Shown here one piece after another: positions 53,037-62,795 of a stretch of DNA of 64,000 bases; position 1 is the first letter of the stretch; every line of letters starts with the position of its first letter. Where the stretch lies: assembly GCF_000300335.1 (NCBI RefSeq), contig NZ_AMRM01000015.1, positions 62,001 through 126,000 of the forward strand, in the 5' to 3' direction. Source of the DNA: Nitratireductor pacificus pht-3B. GTDB taxonomy: Bacteria; Pseudomonadota; Alphaproteobacteria; Rhizobiales; Rhizobiaceae. The position numbers and the translations under genes are program-made. Below the pieces are notes generated by a model. That model was not told the origin of the DNA, ran no database searches, and saw nothing but the letters and a program-made list of their open reading frames with translations.

Positions 53037-53924
53037 ATGCGTTCGGACGTGCCTGCGGTGATGCACAGCCTTCACCGCGACCCGGCCCTGAGCCGTTTCG
53101 ATCCGCTCGGAAGGATCATTGCCTTCGACGACTTCGATCGCGGCTTCTGCGGTTGGACACAATTGGTGGGCAATTACGAGGACGACCTCGACGCCATGCT
53201 GCCCGGCTACGCCCAGCACGTGTCGCCGATGCTGTCGACCCTCGGCCACTGGGACGCGGGTTCGCATGGCGGCGTCGACGGAGACTACGCCCTGAAGATC
53301 GCCACGCGGCCGCAGGCCGGCGCGCAGAATGTGGCCATCAAGCGCCTCACGTTCCGTCATGCCGGCCCCATCCGCCTCGAGGCCTACGTGACCTTCAAAC
53401 CCGAGGCAACGGAGCTTAAGCTGTCCGAGACCGACGTGCGTTCGTTCGGCTTCCTGTTCGACCTGCAGGTGGGCGACACGGCGGGCGCCGGTGCGGAGCG
53501 GGTCATGCCGCATATGCGCTTCCTGAACGCAGCCGACGGCAAGCATGTGCAGAAATGGCAGTTCAAGCGCCAGTCCGTGCCGATCGTGCCGATCGGCAGC
53601 GAGAACAAGACCATCTCCCACTATCACCTGGCGCCCGATGGCTGGGAGGATCTCGAAGGAGGCGATCAGCGTCTCTGCTACAATGAGATCCCGACCAAGG
53701 TGAACTGGCACTATCTGCGGTTCGACTTCGATCTCGGCGCGATGCAATGCACGCATTTCCAGTGCAACGACCGCGTGTTCGACGTGTCGGGCTTCGATTC
53801 GCTGCGCATTCCGGCCATGAAGAACCTGTGGTGCATGCTGAATGTCGCCTTCTTCGCCGAAGCCGACACGAACAAGCGCAGCTTCCTCTATCTCGACTCA
53901 GTCTGCCTTTCGGGAGAGTTTTGA
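53037..53924 (+). CDS. Conserved protein of unknown function in the catabolic island (probable beta-sandwich)
   Basis: The protein has 295 residues from ATG 53037 behind AGAGGAGACC. No signal peptide or membrane segment is seen. Regular strands with many aromatics (IIAFDDFDRGFCGWTQL, IRLEAYVTFKPEATEL, WHYLRFDFDLGAMQCTHFQCNDRVFD) suggest a concanavalin/jelly-roll fold like carbohydrate-binding domains. I associate it, uncertainly, with a domain-of-unknown-function family found beside sugar ABC transporters. Its place between permease and enolase genes and its overlap with the next ORF imply a pathway role. Confidence 0.7.
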   Translation: MRSDVPAVMHSLHRDPALSRFDPLGRIIAFDDFDRGFCGWTQLVGNYEDDLDAMLPGYAQHVSPMLSTLGHWDAGSHGGVDGDYALKIATRPQAGAQNVAIKRLTFRHAGPIRLEAYVTFKPEATELKLSETDVRSFGFLFDLQVGDTAGAGAERVMPHMRFLNAADGKHVQKWQFKRQSVPIVPIGSENKTISHYHLAPDGWEDLEGGDQRLCYNEIPTKVNWHYLRFDFDLGAMQCTHFQCNDRVFDVSGFDSLRIPAMKNLWCMLNVAFFAEADTNKRSFLYLDSVCLSGEF

Positions 53925-54256
53925 TGCGCATGAGCACCAGCGCCATCGTGGCGCGCAACGTTGTCTGGTCGCAGCGCGCCCACAGCGAGCCTTACGAGGC
54001 CGGCTGGGCAGAGAACGCCGTGATCTTTGTCCGGGCGCTCCGCGACGCCGTCGGCACCGGCGGCCGTGCCCATGTCGAGATCTCGCCCGACGGCATGAAC
54101 TGGGTGCGCGAGGGAACGTCGTTCGACCTTCCCACCGAGAGGAACGCCGTCAGCTTCGCCAGGGTGACCCATTTCGGCAACTGGCTGCGTCTGGCGGGCG
54201 AGTTCCAGAACGACAGCGCCGTGACCCTTCTCGTCACCCTGCACCTGAAGAGCTGA
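53924..54256 (+). CDS. Small protein of unknown function, coupled to the preceding gene
   Basis: ATG 53924 overlaps the stop of the 295-residue protein (TGATG) and gives 110 residues. A longer frame to 53747 is only read-through of that gene. The sequence is soluble and strand-rich (VWSQRAHSEPYEAG, VEISPDGMNWVREGTSFDLP, VTHFGNWLRLAGEF, VTLLVTLHL). The SPDG-x-x-W pattern resembles repeat or lectin-like beta-sandwich proteins. It may be a partner domain of the preceding protein. I recognise no family. Confidence 0.65.
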   Translation: MRMSTSAIVARNVVWSQRAHSEPYEAGWAENAVIFVRALRDAVGTGGRAHVEISPDGMNWVREGTSFDLPTERNAVSFARVTHFGNWLRLAGEFQNDSAVTLLVTLHLKS

Positions 54257-54262
54257 CAGACC

Positions 54263-55405
54263 ATGAGCGATCAGTTTTCGGGCGGGGACGCCGTGACCAT
54301 CCGCGACGTCAGAGCCCATCCCCTTCGCATCCGCCTGCCGAAGGCGCAGAAGACATCGCAGGCGCTGTTCGAGGCGCTGGAGATCGTGGTGGTCGAGGTC
54401 GAGACCGACAACGGCATCACCGGCATCGGCGAAGGGCTGGCCCGGGTCGGCGCCGCCGGCTATGCGCGCCTCATCGAGGATGTGCTGAAGCCCCGTCTCG
54501 TCGGCGAGGATGCCCGCAACTGCAGACACCTCTGGAAAAAGATGCGCTCCGCCATGAGCGGCCGCCCCGGCGGGCAGCTTGTCGAGGCGATCGCCGCCAT
54601 CGACATCGCGCTCTGGGACATCGTCGGCAAGGCTGCCGGCCTCCCGGTCTACCGCCTTCTCGGCGGCATGGGGCGGCAGCGCGTGCAGGCCTATGCTTCT
54701 TCGATCAACTGGCTTGACGACGCGACTGTCGAGCAGGAAGTCGCACATGTGCTTGATCAGGGTTTCACCCAGATCAAGGTAAAGCTCGGGCGCGGCGTGG
54801 CGGAGGCAAGGCAGCGTGTGCAGCTCGTCCGCCGGCTCGCGCCGGATGCGCTGCTGGGCGTGGACGCGAACTGGGCCTATGACCTCGACGAGGCCATGCA
54901 GGTCGGGCGCACTCTCGCGGACCTCGGCTATGACTTCTTCGAGGAACCCATCGTCCCGCAGGACCGTGCGGGCTACCGCCGGCTGGCCGGGAACCTGCCG
55001 ATCCGGATCGCTGCCGGCGAAAGCGACTATGTTGCTGCGGAAGCCCTGATCTCGCTGGGGGATCGCAGCGTCGGCATGATTCAGCCCGATGTCACCCGGG
55101 CGGGCGGCATCACGGAAACCTGGCGCATTGCCGAGCTCGCCGCGGCGCATCATGTTTCCTACGCGCCGCATGTCGGCTGGTCCGGCGCCATCTGCGTCGC
55201 CGCCAGCCTGCATCTGGCGGCAGCCGCCGAAAGCTTCCGCACCTTCGAATGCATGGTGTTCGACAACGCGCTGCGCACGGACCTCTGTGCGCCGCTCGTC
55301 GGAGACGCCGGCCAGTTGTCCGACGGTCACCTCGCCGTGCCCCAGACGCCCGGCCTCGGGATCGAGCTCGACCGCTCCGTCCTGGCGCAACACCGTATCA
55401 GCTAG
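54263..55405 (+). CDS. Mandelate racemase-type enolase superfamily enzyme
   Basis: The protein has 380 residues. The KxK acid/base pair is K172 and K174 (IKVKLG), the magnesium ligands are D201, E227 and E253, and the opposite-face base is H303 (APHVGW) with D276 (QPD). This is the mandelate racemase subgroup pattern, whose members racemise or dehydrate hydroxy acids and sugar acids. It lies between the unknown proteins and the ATPase, so it probably handles the imported compound or a fragment of it. Confidence 0.9.
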   Translation: MSDQFSGGDAVTIRDVRAHPLRIRLPKAQKTSQALFEALEIVVVEVETDNGITGIGEGLARVGAAGYARLIEDVLKPRLVGEDARNCRHLWKKMRSAMSGRPGGQLVEAIAAIDIALWDIVGKAAGLPVYRLLGGMGRQRVQAYASSINWLDDATVEQEVAHVLDQGFTQIKVKLGRGVAEARQRVQLVRRLAPDALLGVDANWAYDLDEAMQVGRTLADLGYDFFEEPIVPQDRAGYRRLAGNLPIRIAAGESDYVAAEALISLGDRSVGMIQPDVTRAGGITETWRIAELAAAHHVSYAPHVGWSGAICVAASLHLAAAAESFRTFECMVFDNALRTDLCAPLVGDAGQLSDGHLAVPQTPGLGIELDRSVLAQHRIS

Positions 55406-55434
55406 TTTAAACCTGCCTCTCCCTGGAGACCCGC

Positions 55435-56493
55435 ATGTCGTCAGTAACGCTTCGCAATCTCACGAAATCCTTCGGCGATGTCGATGTCATCCATGGCATC
55501 AGCGTCGATATCGCCGACGGTGAGTTCGTCACGCTGATCGGTCCGTCCGGCTGCGGCAAGTCAACGCTTCTGCGCATGATCGCCGGGCTTGAGGAAATCA
55601 CCGGCGGAGACGTGGAGATCGACGGCAAGGTGGTCAACAGCACCCCGTCCAAGGACCGCGACATCGCAATGGTGTTCCAGAGCTATGCGCTCTATCCACA
55701 TCTGACGGTTCGCGACAACATGGCCTTCTCGCTGTCCCTGCGAAAGGCGCCTAAGGCCGAGATCGAGAAACGCGTCAGCGCCTCTGCCGAAATTCTGGGT
55801 CTGTCCAATCTGCTCGACCGCTTCCCGCGCCAGCTCTCGGGCGGCCAGCGGCAGCGCGTCGCCATGGGGCGGGCCCTCGTCCGGGACCCGAAGGTATTCC
55901 TCTTCGACGAACCCCTGTCCAATCTCGACGCAAAGCTGCGCGTCCAGATGCGCGTCGAGATCAAGGCGCTTCACCAGCGGCTGAAGACCACCACCATCTA
56001 CGTTACCCATGATCAGGTCGAAGCCATGACCATGGCCGACAAGATCGTCGTCATGAAGGACGGATTCGTAGAGCAGATCGGCGAACCCATTCATCTCTAC
56101 GATGCGCCGGCCAACATGTTCGTCGCGCAGTTCATCGGCAGCCCGGCCATGAACATGATCGCCGGAACCGTCGCCGACGGGGCGCATGTCATGTTCGACG
56201 GGATTGCCCTGCCCGTGCCCGCGGCCCTCCGCGAACGCTGCCAGACCGGTCAGTCAGTCCACTACGGCATTCGGCCCGAGCACCTGCGCATGGCGAAGAA
56301 AGGATTCGAGATGGCCGTGGATGTCGTGGAGCCCACCGGCGCCGAAACTGCATTCTTTGGCAGGCTGAACGGCGCGCAGATCGTCTTCAACACCCATGAG
56401 AGGGTTTCTGCCCGTCCCGGCGATGTGCTGCACCTGCAGCCCGAACTCGACAAGGTGCATCTGTTCGACAGCAAGACAACGCGGCGCATCTAG
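55435..56493 (+). CDS. Sugar-type ABC transporter ATP-binding protein, UgpC type
   Basis: The protein has 352 residues from ATG 55435 behind CTGGAGACC. Walker [10 protein letters not shown] is at 36-44, the signature [15 protein letters not shown], Walker [13 protein letters not shown] and H-loop [10 protein letters not shown]. The C-terminal TOBE/OB domain is present ([13 protein letters not shown]). It completes the transporter formed by the 49.7-53.0 kb genes. Confidence 0.94.
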   Translation: MSSVTLRNLTKSFGDVDVIHGISVDIADGEFVTLIGPSGCGKSTLLRMIAGLEEITGGDVEIDGKVVNSTPSKDRDIAMVFQSYALYPHLTVRDNMAFSLSLRKAPKAEIEKRVSASAEILGLSNLLDRFPRQLSGGQRQRVAMGRALVRDPKVFLFDEPLSNLDAKLRVQMRVEIKALHQRLKTTTIYVTHDQVEAMTMADKIVVMKDGFVEQIGEPIHLYDAPANMFVAQFIGSPAMNMIAGTVADGAHVMFDGIALPVPAALRERCQTGQSVHYGIRPEHLRMAKKGFEMAVDVVEPTGAETAFFGRLNGAQIVFNTHERVSARPGDVLHLQPELDKVHLFDSKTTRRI

Positions 56494-56518
56494 GACCAGC
56501 GCACGGGGAAGGATCGCC

Positions 56519-57907
56519 ATGACCCGCGACAACGCCATCTCCCGCGCACTGGCTTCGTTCGATGACGGGCGCTTTCGTGAGGACCTGGCGCGGCGCATCG
56601 CATTCCGGACGGAGAGCCAGGATCCGGCGCGCGCCGAAACGCTGCTGGAATATCTCGATGACGAGATGAAGCCGCCATTCCGGGAGATGGGCTTCTCGAC
56701 AGAGATCGTCCATGGCGGGGATGGCAAGGCCCCGTTCCTGATCGCCGAGCGGATCGAGGACGAAGACGCGCCGACCGTGCTGGGTTACGGCCACGGCGAT
56801 GTGGTGTCCGGCCGCGACGAGGACTGGCTGCCGGACGTGTCGCCCTGGCGCCTGACCGGGATCGGCGGCAATTGGTATGGCCGCGGCATCGCCGACAACA
56901 AGGCGCAGCATTCGGTCAACATGAGTGCGCTGCGGGCCGTCCTCGACGCACGCGGGCGTCTCGGCTTCAATGCGAAATACCTGATCGAGATGGGCGAGGA
57001 GCGTGGTTCGCCGGGATTGCACGAAGTCTGCGCGCGCTACAATGAGCGGCTTGCCGCCGACATACTGATCGCCTCCGACGGGCCGCGCCTCAATGCCGGT
57101 CGCCCCACAGTCTTCCTTGGTTCCCGCGGCGGCGTGACCTTCGACCTCTGGATCGACGCCCGGGAGGGACAGCATCATTCCGGCAATTGGGGCGGAGCCC
57201 TATCCAACCCGGGCATCCAGCTTGCGCATGCCCTTGCGAGCCTGATCGGGCCGAGCGGGCGCATCCTGGTGCCGGAGCTCGTCCCCGGCGCGCTCCCGCC
57301 CTCTGTGCGTAACGCCCTGGCCGATTGCGTCATCACGTCGGGCGTCGACGGCCTGACGCCCGACGAAGACTGGGGCGAGCCGGGTCTCACCCCCGCCGAG
57401 CGGGTGTTCGGCTGGTGTACGCTGGAAGTGCTCGCCTATGAAACCGGCAACCCGCGAAGCCCAGTGAACGCGATCCCCTCGAAGGCCTGGGCGCGGCTCC
57501 AGCTTCGTTTCGTGGTCGGCATCGATCCCGACGATGTCCTGCCGGCGGTGCGCAGACACCTTGACCGACACGGGTTCGAGATGGTCCGGGTCGCCATGGC
57601 GCGCGACAAGATCTTCAGGGCCACGCGCCTCGATCCCGAAGATCCCTGGGCGCAATGGGCGGCCGCCTCCATCGCCCGGACTACCGGCAAGAAACCGGCG
57701 CTTCTGCCGAATTTCGGCGGAACGCTTCCCAACGATGCCTTCGCCGAGATCCTCGGCGCGCGCACACTCTGGGTGCCGCATTCCTATCCCGGCTGCTCCC
57801 AACACGCACCAAACGAGCACCTGCCGACTGATCTGCTGCGCGAAGGCCTAGCGGTGATGGCGGGGCTGTACTGGGATCTGGGCGAACCCGGAACGCCGGC
57901 TCTCTAA
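56519..57907 (+). CDS. M20 family metallopeptidase/amidohydrolase
   Basis: ATG 56519 behind GGGGAAGGAT gives 462 residues; earlier in-frame starts lie within the ATPase gene. The metal site is H92 and D94 (GYGHGDVVSG), D126 (GRGIADNK) and the catalytic E160-E161 pair (EMGEERGSPG). The dimerisation domain (DLWIDAREGQHHSG) is inserted in the middle. M20 enzymes hydrolyse peptides, N-acyl or N-carbamoyl amino acids. It is the third amide-cleaving enzyme of the island. Confidence 0.9.
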   Translation: MTRDNAISRALASFDDGRFREDLARRIAFRTESQDPARAETLLEYLDDEMKPPFREMGFSTEIVHGGDGKAPFLIAERIEDEDAPTVLGYGHGDVVSGRDEDWLPDVSPWRLTGIGGNWYGRGIADNKAQHSVNMSALRAVLDARGRLGFNAKYLIEMGEERGSPGLHEVCARYNERLAADILIASDGPRLNAGRPTVFLGSRGGVTFDLWIDAREGQHHSGNWGGALSNPGIQLAHALASLIGPSGRILVPELVPGALPPSVRNALADCVITSGVDGLTPDEDWGEPGLTPAERVFGWCTLEVLAYETGNPRSPVNAIPSKAWARLQLRFVVGIDPDDVLPAVRRHLDRHGFEMVRVAMARDKIFRATRLDPEDPWAQWAAASIARTTGKKPALLPNFGGTLPNDAFAEILGARTLWVPHSYPGCSQHAPNEHLPTDLLREGLAVMAGLYWDLGEPGTPAL

Positions 57908-57994
57908 AAGGTCTCCAGGACCAAGCCCGCCCTTGACGATGACAGGTCGCTGCGCCATGCCGTAGTGAAAGCGTCACAGGAGTTCCAGACGAGC

Positions 57995-59434
57995 ATGACC
58001 GCAGCCTATCCATCCACCCAGCTCTTCATCGATGGCGAATGGCGCCCGGGCGCCGAGGGAAAGACCATTGACGTGGTCGATCCGGCGACGGGAGAGGCCA
58101 TCGGCACCGTCGCCCATGCGACCGTGGCGGATCTCGATGCGGCGCTGGCGGCTGCCGAGCGCGGCTTCGCCGTCTGGAGCGCCACTTCGGCCTTCGAACG
58201 ATACAAGCTGATGCGCAAGGCGGCGGACATCCTGCGCCAGAGGGCGGACGAGATCGCCGTGACGATGAGCCGCGAGCAGGGCAAGCCCGTCGCCGAGGCG
58301 CGCATGGAAACCATGGCCGGCGCGGACATCATCGACTGGTTCGCCGAGGAGGCCCGGCGCACTTACGGCCAGGTCATTCCCGCCCGCATGGGCAATGTCG
58401 CCCAGATGGCGATCAAGCTGCCGGTCGGACCGGTGGCGGCGTTCACCCCCTGGAACTTCCCGATCAACCAGGTCGTGCGCAAGCTCTCGGCGGCGGTTGC
58501 GGCGGGATGCTCCATCATCGTCAAGGCGCCCGAGGAGACGCCGGCAGCACCTGCGCAGCTGATCCGCGCCTTCGCCGACGCCGGCATTCCGGCGGGCGTC
58601 GTCAATCTCGTCTACGGCGTGCCTGCGGAAATATCCGAATACCTGATCCCCCACCCGGTGATCCGCAAGATCTCCTTCACGGGGTCGACCCCGGTCGGCA
58701 AGCATCTGGCAAGCCTCGCCGGGCGGCACATGAAGCTCGCCACCATGGAGCTCGGTGGCCATGCGCCGGCCATCGTCTTCGATGACGCCGACCTGAAGGC
58801 CGCGGTGAAGGTTCTGGCGGCGGCGAAGTTCCGCAACGCCGGTCAGGTCTGTGTGTCGCCGACGCGGTTCCTCATCCAGGAGGGCGTGCACGATGCGTTC
58901 CTGCGCGATTTCACCGCCGCGGCCGAGGCGATCAAGGTCGGAAACGGCCTCGAAGACGGCACCCGGATGGGGCCGCTCGCCAACGAACGCCGCGTCCATG
59001 CGCTCGACGAGCTGATCGCGGACGCCGTGTCGCACGGCGCCGAGCTGAAGACCGGCGGACGCCGCATCGGCAACAAGGGGAATTTCTACGAGCCGACCGT
59101 GCTCGCGAACGTTCCCACCAGCGCGCGCATCATGAACGAGGAGCCCTTCGGGCCGGTCGCCGTCGTCAACAGTTTCGCCACGCTGGACGAGTCCATTTCC
59201 GAGGCGAACCGCCTTCCCTTCGGGCTCGCGAGCTACGCGTTCACCCGCTCGGTCGAGACGGCCAGCCATCTGGGACAGCGGATCCAGGCCGGCATGACGA
59301 CGATCAACCACAACGGCCTCTCCCTGCCGGAGCTGCCCTTCGGCGGCATCAGGGATTCCGGATACGGGACGGAAGGCGGCAGCGAGGCGATCAACGCCTA
59401 CCTGATCACCAAGCTGGTGACCCAGGCGAGCTGA
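57995..59434 (+). CDS. NAD(P)-dependent succinate-semialdehyde dehydrogenase-like aldehyde dehydrogenase
   Basis: ATG 57995 behind AGGAG gives 479 residues; GTG 57965 is an alternative. [12 protein letters not shown], the NAD-site FTGSTPVGK, catalytic glutamate in [16 protein letters not shown] and catalytic cysteine in [12 protein letters not shown] are standard for the GabD group. [20 protein letters not shown] lies near the end. It probably oxidises the semialdehyde left at the end of the island pathway. It follows the M20 gene by 87 bases and is the last gene of the plus-strand transcript. Confidence 0.9.
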   Translation: MTAAYPSTQLFIDGEWRPGAEGKTIDVVDPATGEAIGTVAHATVADLDAALAAAERGFAVWSATSAFERYKLMRKAADILRQRADEIAVTMSREQGKPVAEARMETMAGADIIDWFAEEARRTYGQVIPARMGNVAQMAIKLPVGPVAAFTPWNFPINQVVRKLSAAVAAGCSIIVKAPEETPAAPAQLIRAFADAGIPAGVVNLVYGVPAEISEYLIPHPVIRKISFTGSTPVGKHLASLAGRHMKLATMELGGHAPAIVFDDADLKAAVKVLAAAKFRNAGQVCVSPTRFLIQEGVHDAFLRDFTAAAEAIKVGNGLEDGTRMGPLANERRVHALDELIADAVSHGAELKTGGRRIGNKGNFYEPTVLANVPTSARIMNEEPFGPVAVVNSFATLDESISEANRLPFGLASYAFTRSVETASHLGQRIQAGMTTINHNGLSLPELPFGGIRDSGYGTEGGSEAINAYLITKLVTQAS

Positions 59435-59459
59435 AGCATCCTTCCGGGCAGGCGGGGGC

Positions 59460-60296
59460 CTACCCCATCAGCATCCGGATGGCCGTGATCATCAGGAACA
59501 GGGCGAAGACGCGTTTCAGGCTTTTCGCGTCGAGCGCATGGGCGAGGCGCGCGCCGAGCGGCGCGAAAAGATAGCTGACCGGCGCGATGATCAGCACGGC
59601 TGCGAGGTTCACGTAGCCGATGCTGCTCGGCGGCAGGCCCTCGACGCCAAGCCCGGCATAAATGAAACCGGCGACGCCCGGAACGGCGATCATCAGGCCC
59701 AGCGCCGACGCCGTTCCAACCGCACGGTGCGTGGGAAAGGCGAAGGCGGAGAGCGTCGGCACCGACAGCGTGCCGCCACCGATCCCCATCAGCGACGAAA
59801 TCAGGCCGATGACGCCGGCGATCAGCCGGTTGACCCATGTGTTCGCCGGCAGGTGCTGCGAGATCACCAGGGTCTTCGGCAGGGCCATGTTGACCGCGAC
59901 GAGCAGGCCGACGACGCCGAAGATCGCGCGCAGGCTGTCGCCGGAGACGAACTTTGCCAGCCCGCCCCCGATGAGCGCGCCGCAGAAGACGGCAGGTCCC
60001 CAGAGCCGGAGCAGGTCGCGATCGACCGTGCCGCGCCTCGCATGCGACCGCATCGAGGAAATCGATGTTGGAATGATGGTGGCGAGCGATGTGGCGACCG
60101 CCAGGTGGCTCGCATGCTCGGGCGCGATCTGGAAGGCGCGCAGCACCCAGAAGAGCACGGGCACGATGACGATGCCGCCGCCGACCCCGAGGAGGCCGGC
60201 GAGAACGCCGCCGATCATCCCGGTGATCGCCATCCCGGCGACCAGCACCGCGATGGTCGCGGCGTCGAAGGTGGAGGGGTCGAATGCCTGTTCCAA
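59460..60296 (-). CDS. TauE/SafE family sulfite exporter-like permease
   Basis: The protein has 278 residues with eight predicted membrane segments. The two inverted repeats each carry the family glycine-rich motif, GLLGVGGGIVIVPVL near residue 35 and SLMGIGGGTLSVPTL near 165. The family exports small sulfur or carboxylate anions such as sulfite or sulfoacetate. It converges on the semialdehyde dehydrogenase and follows the transaminase on the same strand at a distance of 172 bases. The substrate is unknown. Confidence 0.9.
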   Translation of the reverse strand: MEQAFDPSTFDAATIAVLVAGMAITGMIGGVLAGLLGVGGGIVIVPVLFWVLRAFQIAPEHASHLAVATSLATIIPTSISSMRSHARRGTVDRDLLRLWGPAVFCGALIGGGLAKFVSGDSLRAIFGVVGLLVAVNMALPKTLVISQHLPANTWVNRLIAGVIGLISSLMGIGGGTLSVPTLSAFAFPTHRAVGTASALGLMIAVPGVAGFIYAGLGVEGLPPSSIGYVNLAAVLIIAPVSYLFAPLGARLAHALDAKSLKRVFALFLMITAIRMLMG

Positions 60297-60468
60297 GTCG
60301 GTGCTTCCGCGTGAAGGATTGCAGTCTGAAGGCCTGCGGACCGAGGCATCTCGGCAAAATGCCCGGCATCCTTGCGCGGGTCACCCTGCCGACACGCTCG
60401 ACCGGCACGATCATGCCCATGATTGCGCGCTCATGCCAGAACGCCCCCGCTTTCATGATGTCCGACCA

Positions 60469-61647
60469 TCACGCCGCGGCGTCGATCACCGCCATCGCCG
60501 CGTCGATGCCCCTGCCGGTCTCGACCCGATGGCCGAGCGCGTTGACCGCGCCCCCAAGGGCCGTGAGGCCGGCGACGGCATGGATCGGCTGCGCGGTCGG
60601 CCCCATATGGCCGATGCGCGTCAGCTTTCCCAGCGTCGCGCCGCGCCCGGCGGAGAAGACGACGCCATAGCGCTCTCGCGCCGCCTGCCGTAGCTTCGCC
60701 TCATCGATGCCGTCCGGCGTGCGGACGGTGGTCGTGGTCGGCGAGGCGATCGCCTCGCGCGCCGCCCAGAGATCCAGCCCCATGGCCGCGATGCCGGCGC
60801 GCGTCGCCCGTGCCGTCAGCGCATGCCGCTCCCAGACGTTCTCCGGTCCCTCGCCCAGATAGAGGTCGAGCGCCACGTCGAACCCGTTCAGCTCGGCGAC
60901 CGAAGGCGTGAAGGGGAACGGCCTGTCGCGCGACCAGGCGTTTTCCCAGTCGACGATGCTGAGCACGGACGCGCGCGGCGCGGCGGCGTTCGCCTTCATC
61001 TTCTCCCAGGCGCGCGCGCTGACGCCGACCATGGTCAGGCCAGGCGGACAGCCCAGGCACTTGTTCGGGCCGGTGACGTAGATGTCGGCATTGCAGTCCT
61101 CGGGATGCGTGTCCATGCCGCCGAAGGACGACACCGCATCGACGATCAGATACGCGCCGTGCGCGGCCGCCAGCGCGCCGATCTCGTTGATCGGATTGAC
61201 GGTGCCCGACGGCGTGTCGTGGTGACAGACACTGACGACGCTGATCTCCGGATGGGCCTTCAGCATGTCTGCGACCGCCTGCGGGTCGATCGCCTCGTTG
61301 TAGGCCACCTCGATCTCCAGCAGGTTCGGCGAATGACGCTTGGCCCAATGGCCGAACCCCTTGCCATAGACGCCGGAGGCGAGATTGAGCACCGTATCGG
61401 CGGGCGTGATGAGCGACGCCGCCGCCGCTTCGAGCGCCATCACCGCCTCGCCCTGGATCAGCACCGGCCGCGTCGACAGGCGCATCGCCTTCTGCGCCTT
61501 CTCCACAAGGCGTTCGTAGAAAAGCTGGAAGGCCGGATCGTAGTCGTAGAGCACGGTCCTCCCGAGCCCCGTCAGAACCTCGGGATAGGCATTGACCGGA
61601 CCCGTGGTGAGCGTGATCACCGGAGGGCGGTCGTTCGAATAGCGCAT
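60469..61647 (-). CDS. ppaT: Pyridoxamine-pyruvate transaminase
   Basis: The protein has 392 residues from ATG 61647 behind AAGGAGA. The N-terminus ITLTTGPVNAYPEVLTGLGR and segments VVSVCHHDTPSGTVNPI and LSIVDWENAWSRDRPFPFTPS are almost as I remember them from the Mesorhizobium loti enzyme (393 residues). The Schiff-base lysine is K196 in GPNKCLG. The enzyme converts pyridoxamine and pyruvate to pyridoxal and alanine in vitamin B6 degradation. No other B6-degradation genes are visible, but a divergent amino-acid-type ABC transporter shares the promoter region. Confidence 0.92.
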   Translation of the reverse strand: MRYSNDRPPVITLTTGPVNAYPEVLTGLGRTVLYDYDPAFQLFYERLVEKAQKAMRLSTRPVLIQGEAVMALEAAAASLITPADTVLNLASGVYGKGFGHWAKRHSPNLLEIEVAYNEAIDPQAVADMLKAHPEISVVSVCHHDTPSGTVNPINEIGALAAAHGAYLIVDAVSSFGGMDTHPEDCNADIYVTGPNKCLGCPPGLTMVGVSARAWEKMKANAAAPRASVLSIVDWENAWSRDRPFPFTPSVAELNGFDVALDLYLGEGPENVWERHALTARATRAGIAAMGLDLWAAREAIASPTTTTVRTPDGIDEAKLRQAARERYGVVFSAGRGATLGKLTRIGHMGPTAQPIHAVAGLTALGGAVNALGHRVETGRGIDAAMAVIDAAA

Positions 61648-61979
61648 TGTAGTCTCCTTGCTGCCGATCAGGCCTGGTACCGGGTAGCCGTCAGATACGT
61701 CTTAATGCCTTCCGTGTCTCGCAAGTAGATCAGTTCGCCCGTTCTCTTCGGCCAATTCCCTGACATCCGGGCCGCCTCCGGCTCTCTCCGCCGTCTTTAC
61801 CCATGAAAGGTCGGGATGAACCCGGATTCCTCCGTTCCCGATCAAGCGCCCCGGCCTCCTCCCCGCCGAGGTCGAACCGGTAATTTTTACAAAAAATTTT
61901 TTATTTCAAAAAAAATTGACTCTATAATTTCGAATGTGCACATTGGCTTCATTCAAGCTTGGGGAGAGGGACAAGCCAG
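61648..61979. other. 332-base divergent promoter region with a strong AT-rich tract
   Basis: The first half is ordinary GC-rich sequence. From 61881 to about 61931 it is almost purely A/T, with A- and T-runs, ending in TTGACT and a TATAAT hexamer (61923-61928). A perfect palindrome follows at 61933-61944. A 66-codon frame through this tract has no ribosome site and is not accepted. The tract looks like an UP element or bent DNA serving the ABC operon promoter. Confidence 0.55.
61933..61944. promoter_or_regulatory. Perfect 12-base palindrome AATGTGCACATT
   Basis: The site lies just downstream of TATAAT (61923-61928) and 36 bases before the ATPase start at 61980. A perfect even palindrome at this spot is a likely operator for a dimeric regulator that is not encoded in the window. 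Confidence 0.55.
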
Positions 61980-62753
61980 ATGCCAGCCACGCCGGCCGCG
62001 ATTGCGGAGCCCGTGATCCAGACCCGTCAGGTCCGCAAGACATTCGCTGCCGTGGGCGGCCATGATCGGTGCGTGGCGCTGGCGGGTGTCGATCTCGATG
62101 TGACGCAGAGCGAGGTCGTGGTCATCATCGGGCCGTCGGGATCGGGCAAGAGCACGCTGCTGCGCACCCTCAACGGTCTCGAGACCGTGGATTCGGGAAC
62201 GATCACGGTCGCCGGCCGAAAGGTCACGGACCAGCGCACCGACCTGCCTGCCCTGCGCGCCGATGTCGGGATGGTCTTCCAGCATTTCAACCTGTTCCTG
62301 CACAAGACCGCGCTGGAGAACGTGGCGTTGCCGCAGCGCATCGTGCGCGGGCGCTCCCGCAGTCAGGCCGAGGAGATCGCCATGTCGTTCCTGAAGCGCG
62401 TCGGCGTGGACGATCGCCGCGATCATTATCCGAGCCAGTTGTCCGGCGGCCAGCAGCAGCGCGTGGCGATCGCCCGCGCCCTGGCCATGCATCCGCAGGT
62501 CATGCTGTTCGACGAAGCCACGTCGGCGCTCGACCCCGAGATGGTCGGCGGCATCCTCGACCTGATGCGCGAACTGGCAAGCGAGGGGATGACCATGGCG
62601 GTCGTCACCCATGAGATGGGTTTCGCGCGCGACGTGGCCGACCGCGTCATCTTCATGGATGGCGGCGGCATCGTCGAGCAGGGCGCGCCGGAAGAACTGT
62701 TCGACGGCGCGCGGAACGCCCGCACCCGACAGTTCCTGTCGCAGATTCATTGA
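61980..62753 (+). CDS. Polar amino-acid-type ABC transporter ATP-binding protein (GlnQ/HisP group)
   Basis: ATG 61980 behind GGGGAGAGGG gives 257 residues; TTG 61959 is an alternative. Walker [30 protein letters not shown] (Q-loop), [15 protein letters not shown], Walker [15 protein letters not shown] and [21 protein letters not shown] are the classical GlnQ sequence. It heads the transport operon divergent from the transaminase. Confidence 0.94.
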   Translation: MPATPAAIAEPVIQTRQVRKTFAAVGGHDRCVALAGVDLDVTQSEVVVIIGPSGSGKSTLLRTLNGLETVDSGTITVAGRKVTDQRTDLPALRADVGMVFQHFNLFLHKTALENVALPQRIVRGRSRSQAEEIAMSFLKRVGVDDRRDHYPSQLSGGQQQRVAIARALAMHPQVMLFDEATSALDPEMVGGILDLMRELASEGMTMAVVTHEMGFARDVADRVIFMDGGGIVEQGAPEELFDGARNARTRQFLSQIH

Positions 62754-62795
62754 ACCGGCCCGGCACTGCCGGCCAAACCACGGGAGGGTAATGCA

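Noticed and set aside
61816-62016. 66-codon frame through the AT-rich promoter tract
   Set aside because: No ribosome site, overlaps the promoter and palindrome, and runs into the ATPase gene in another frame.
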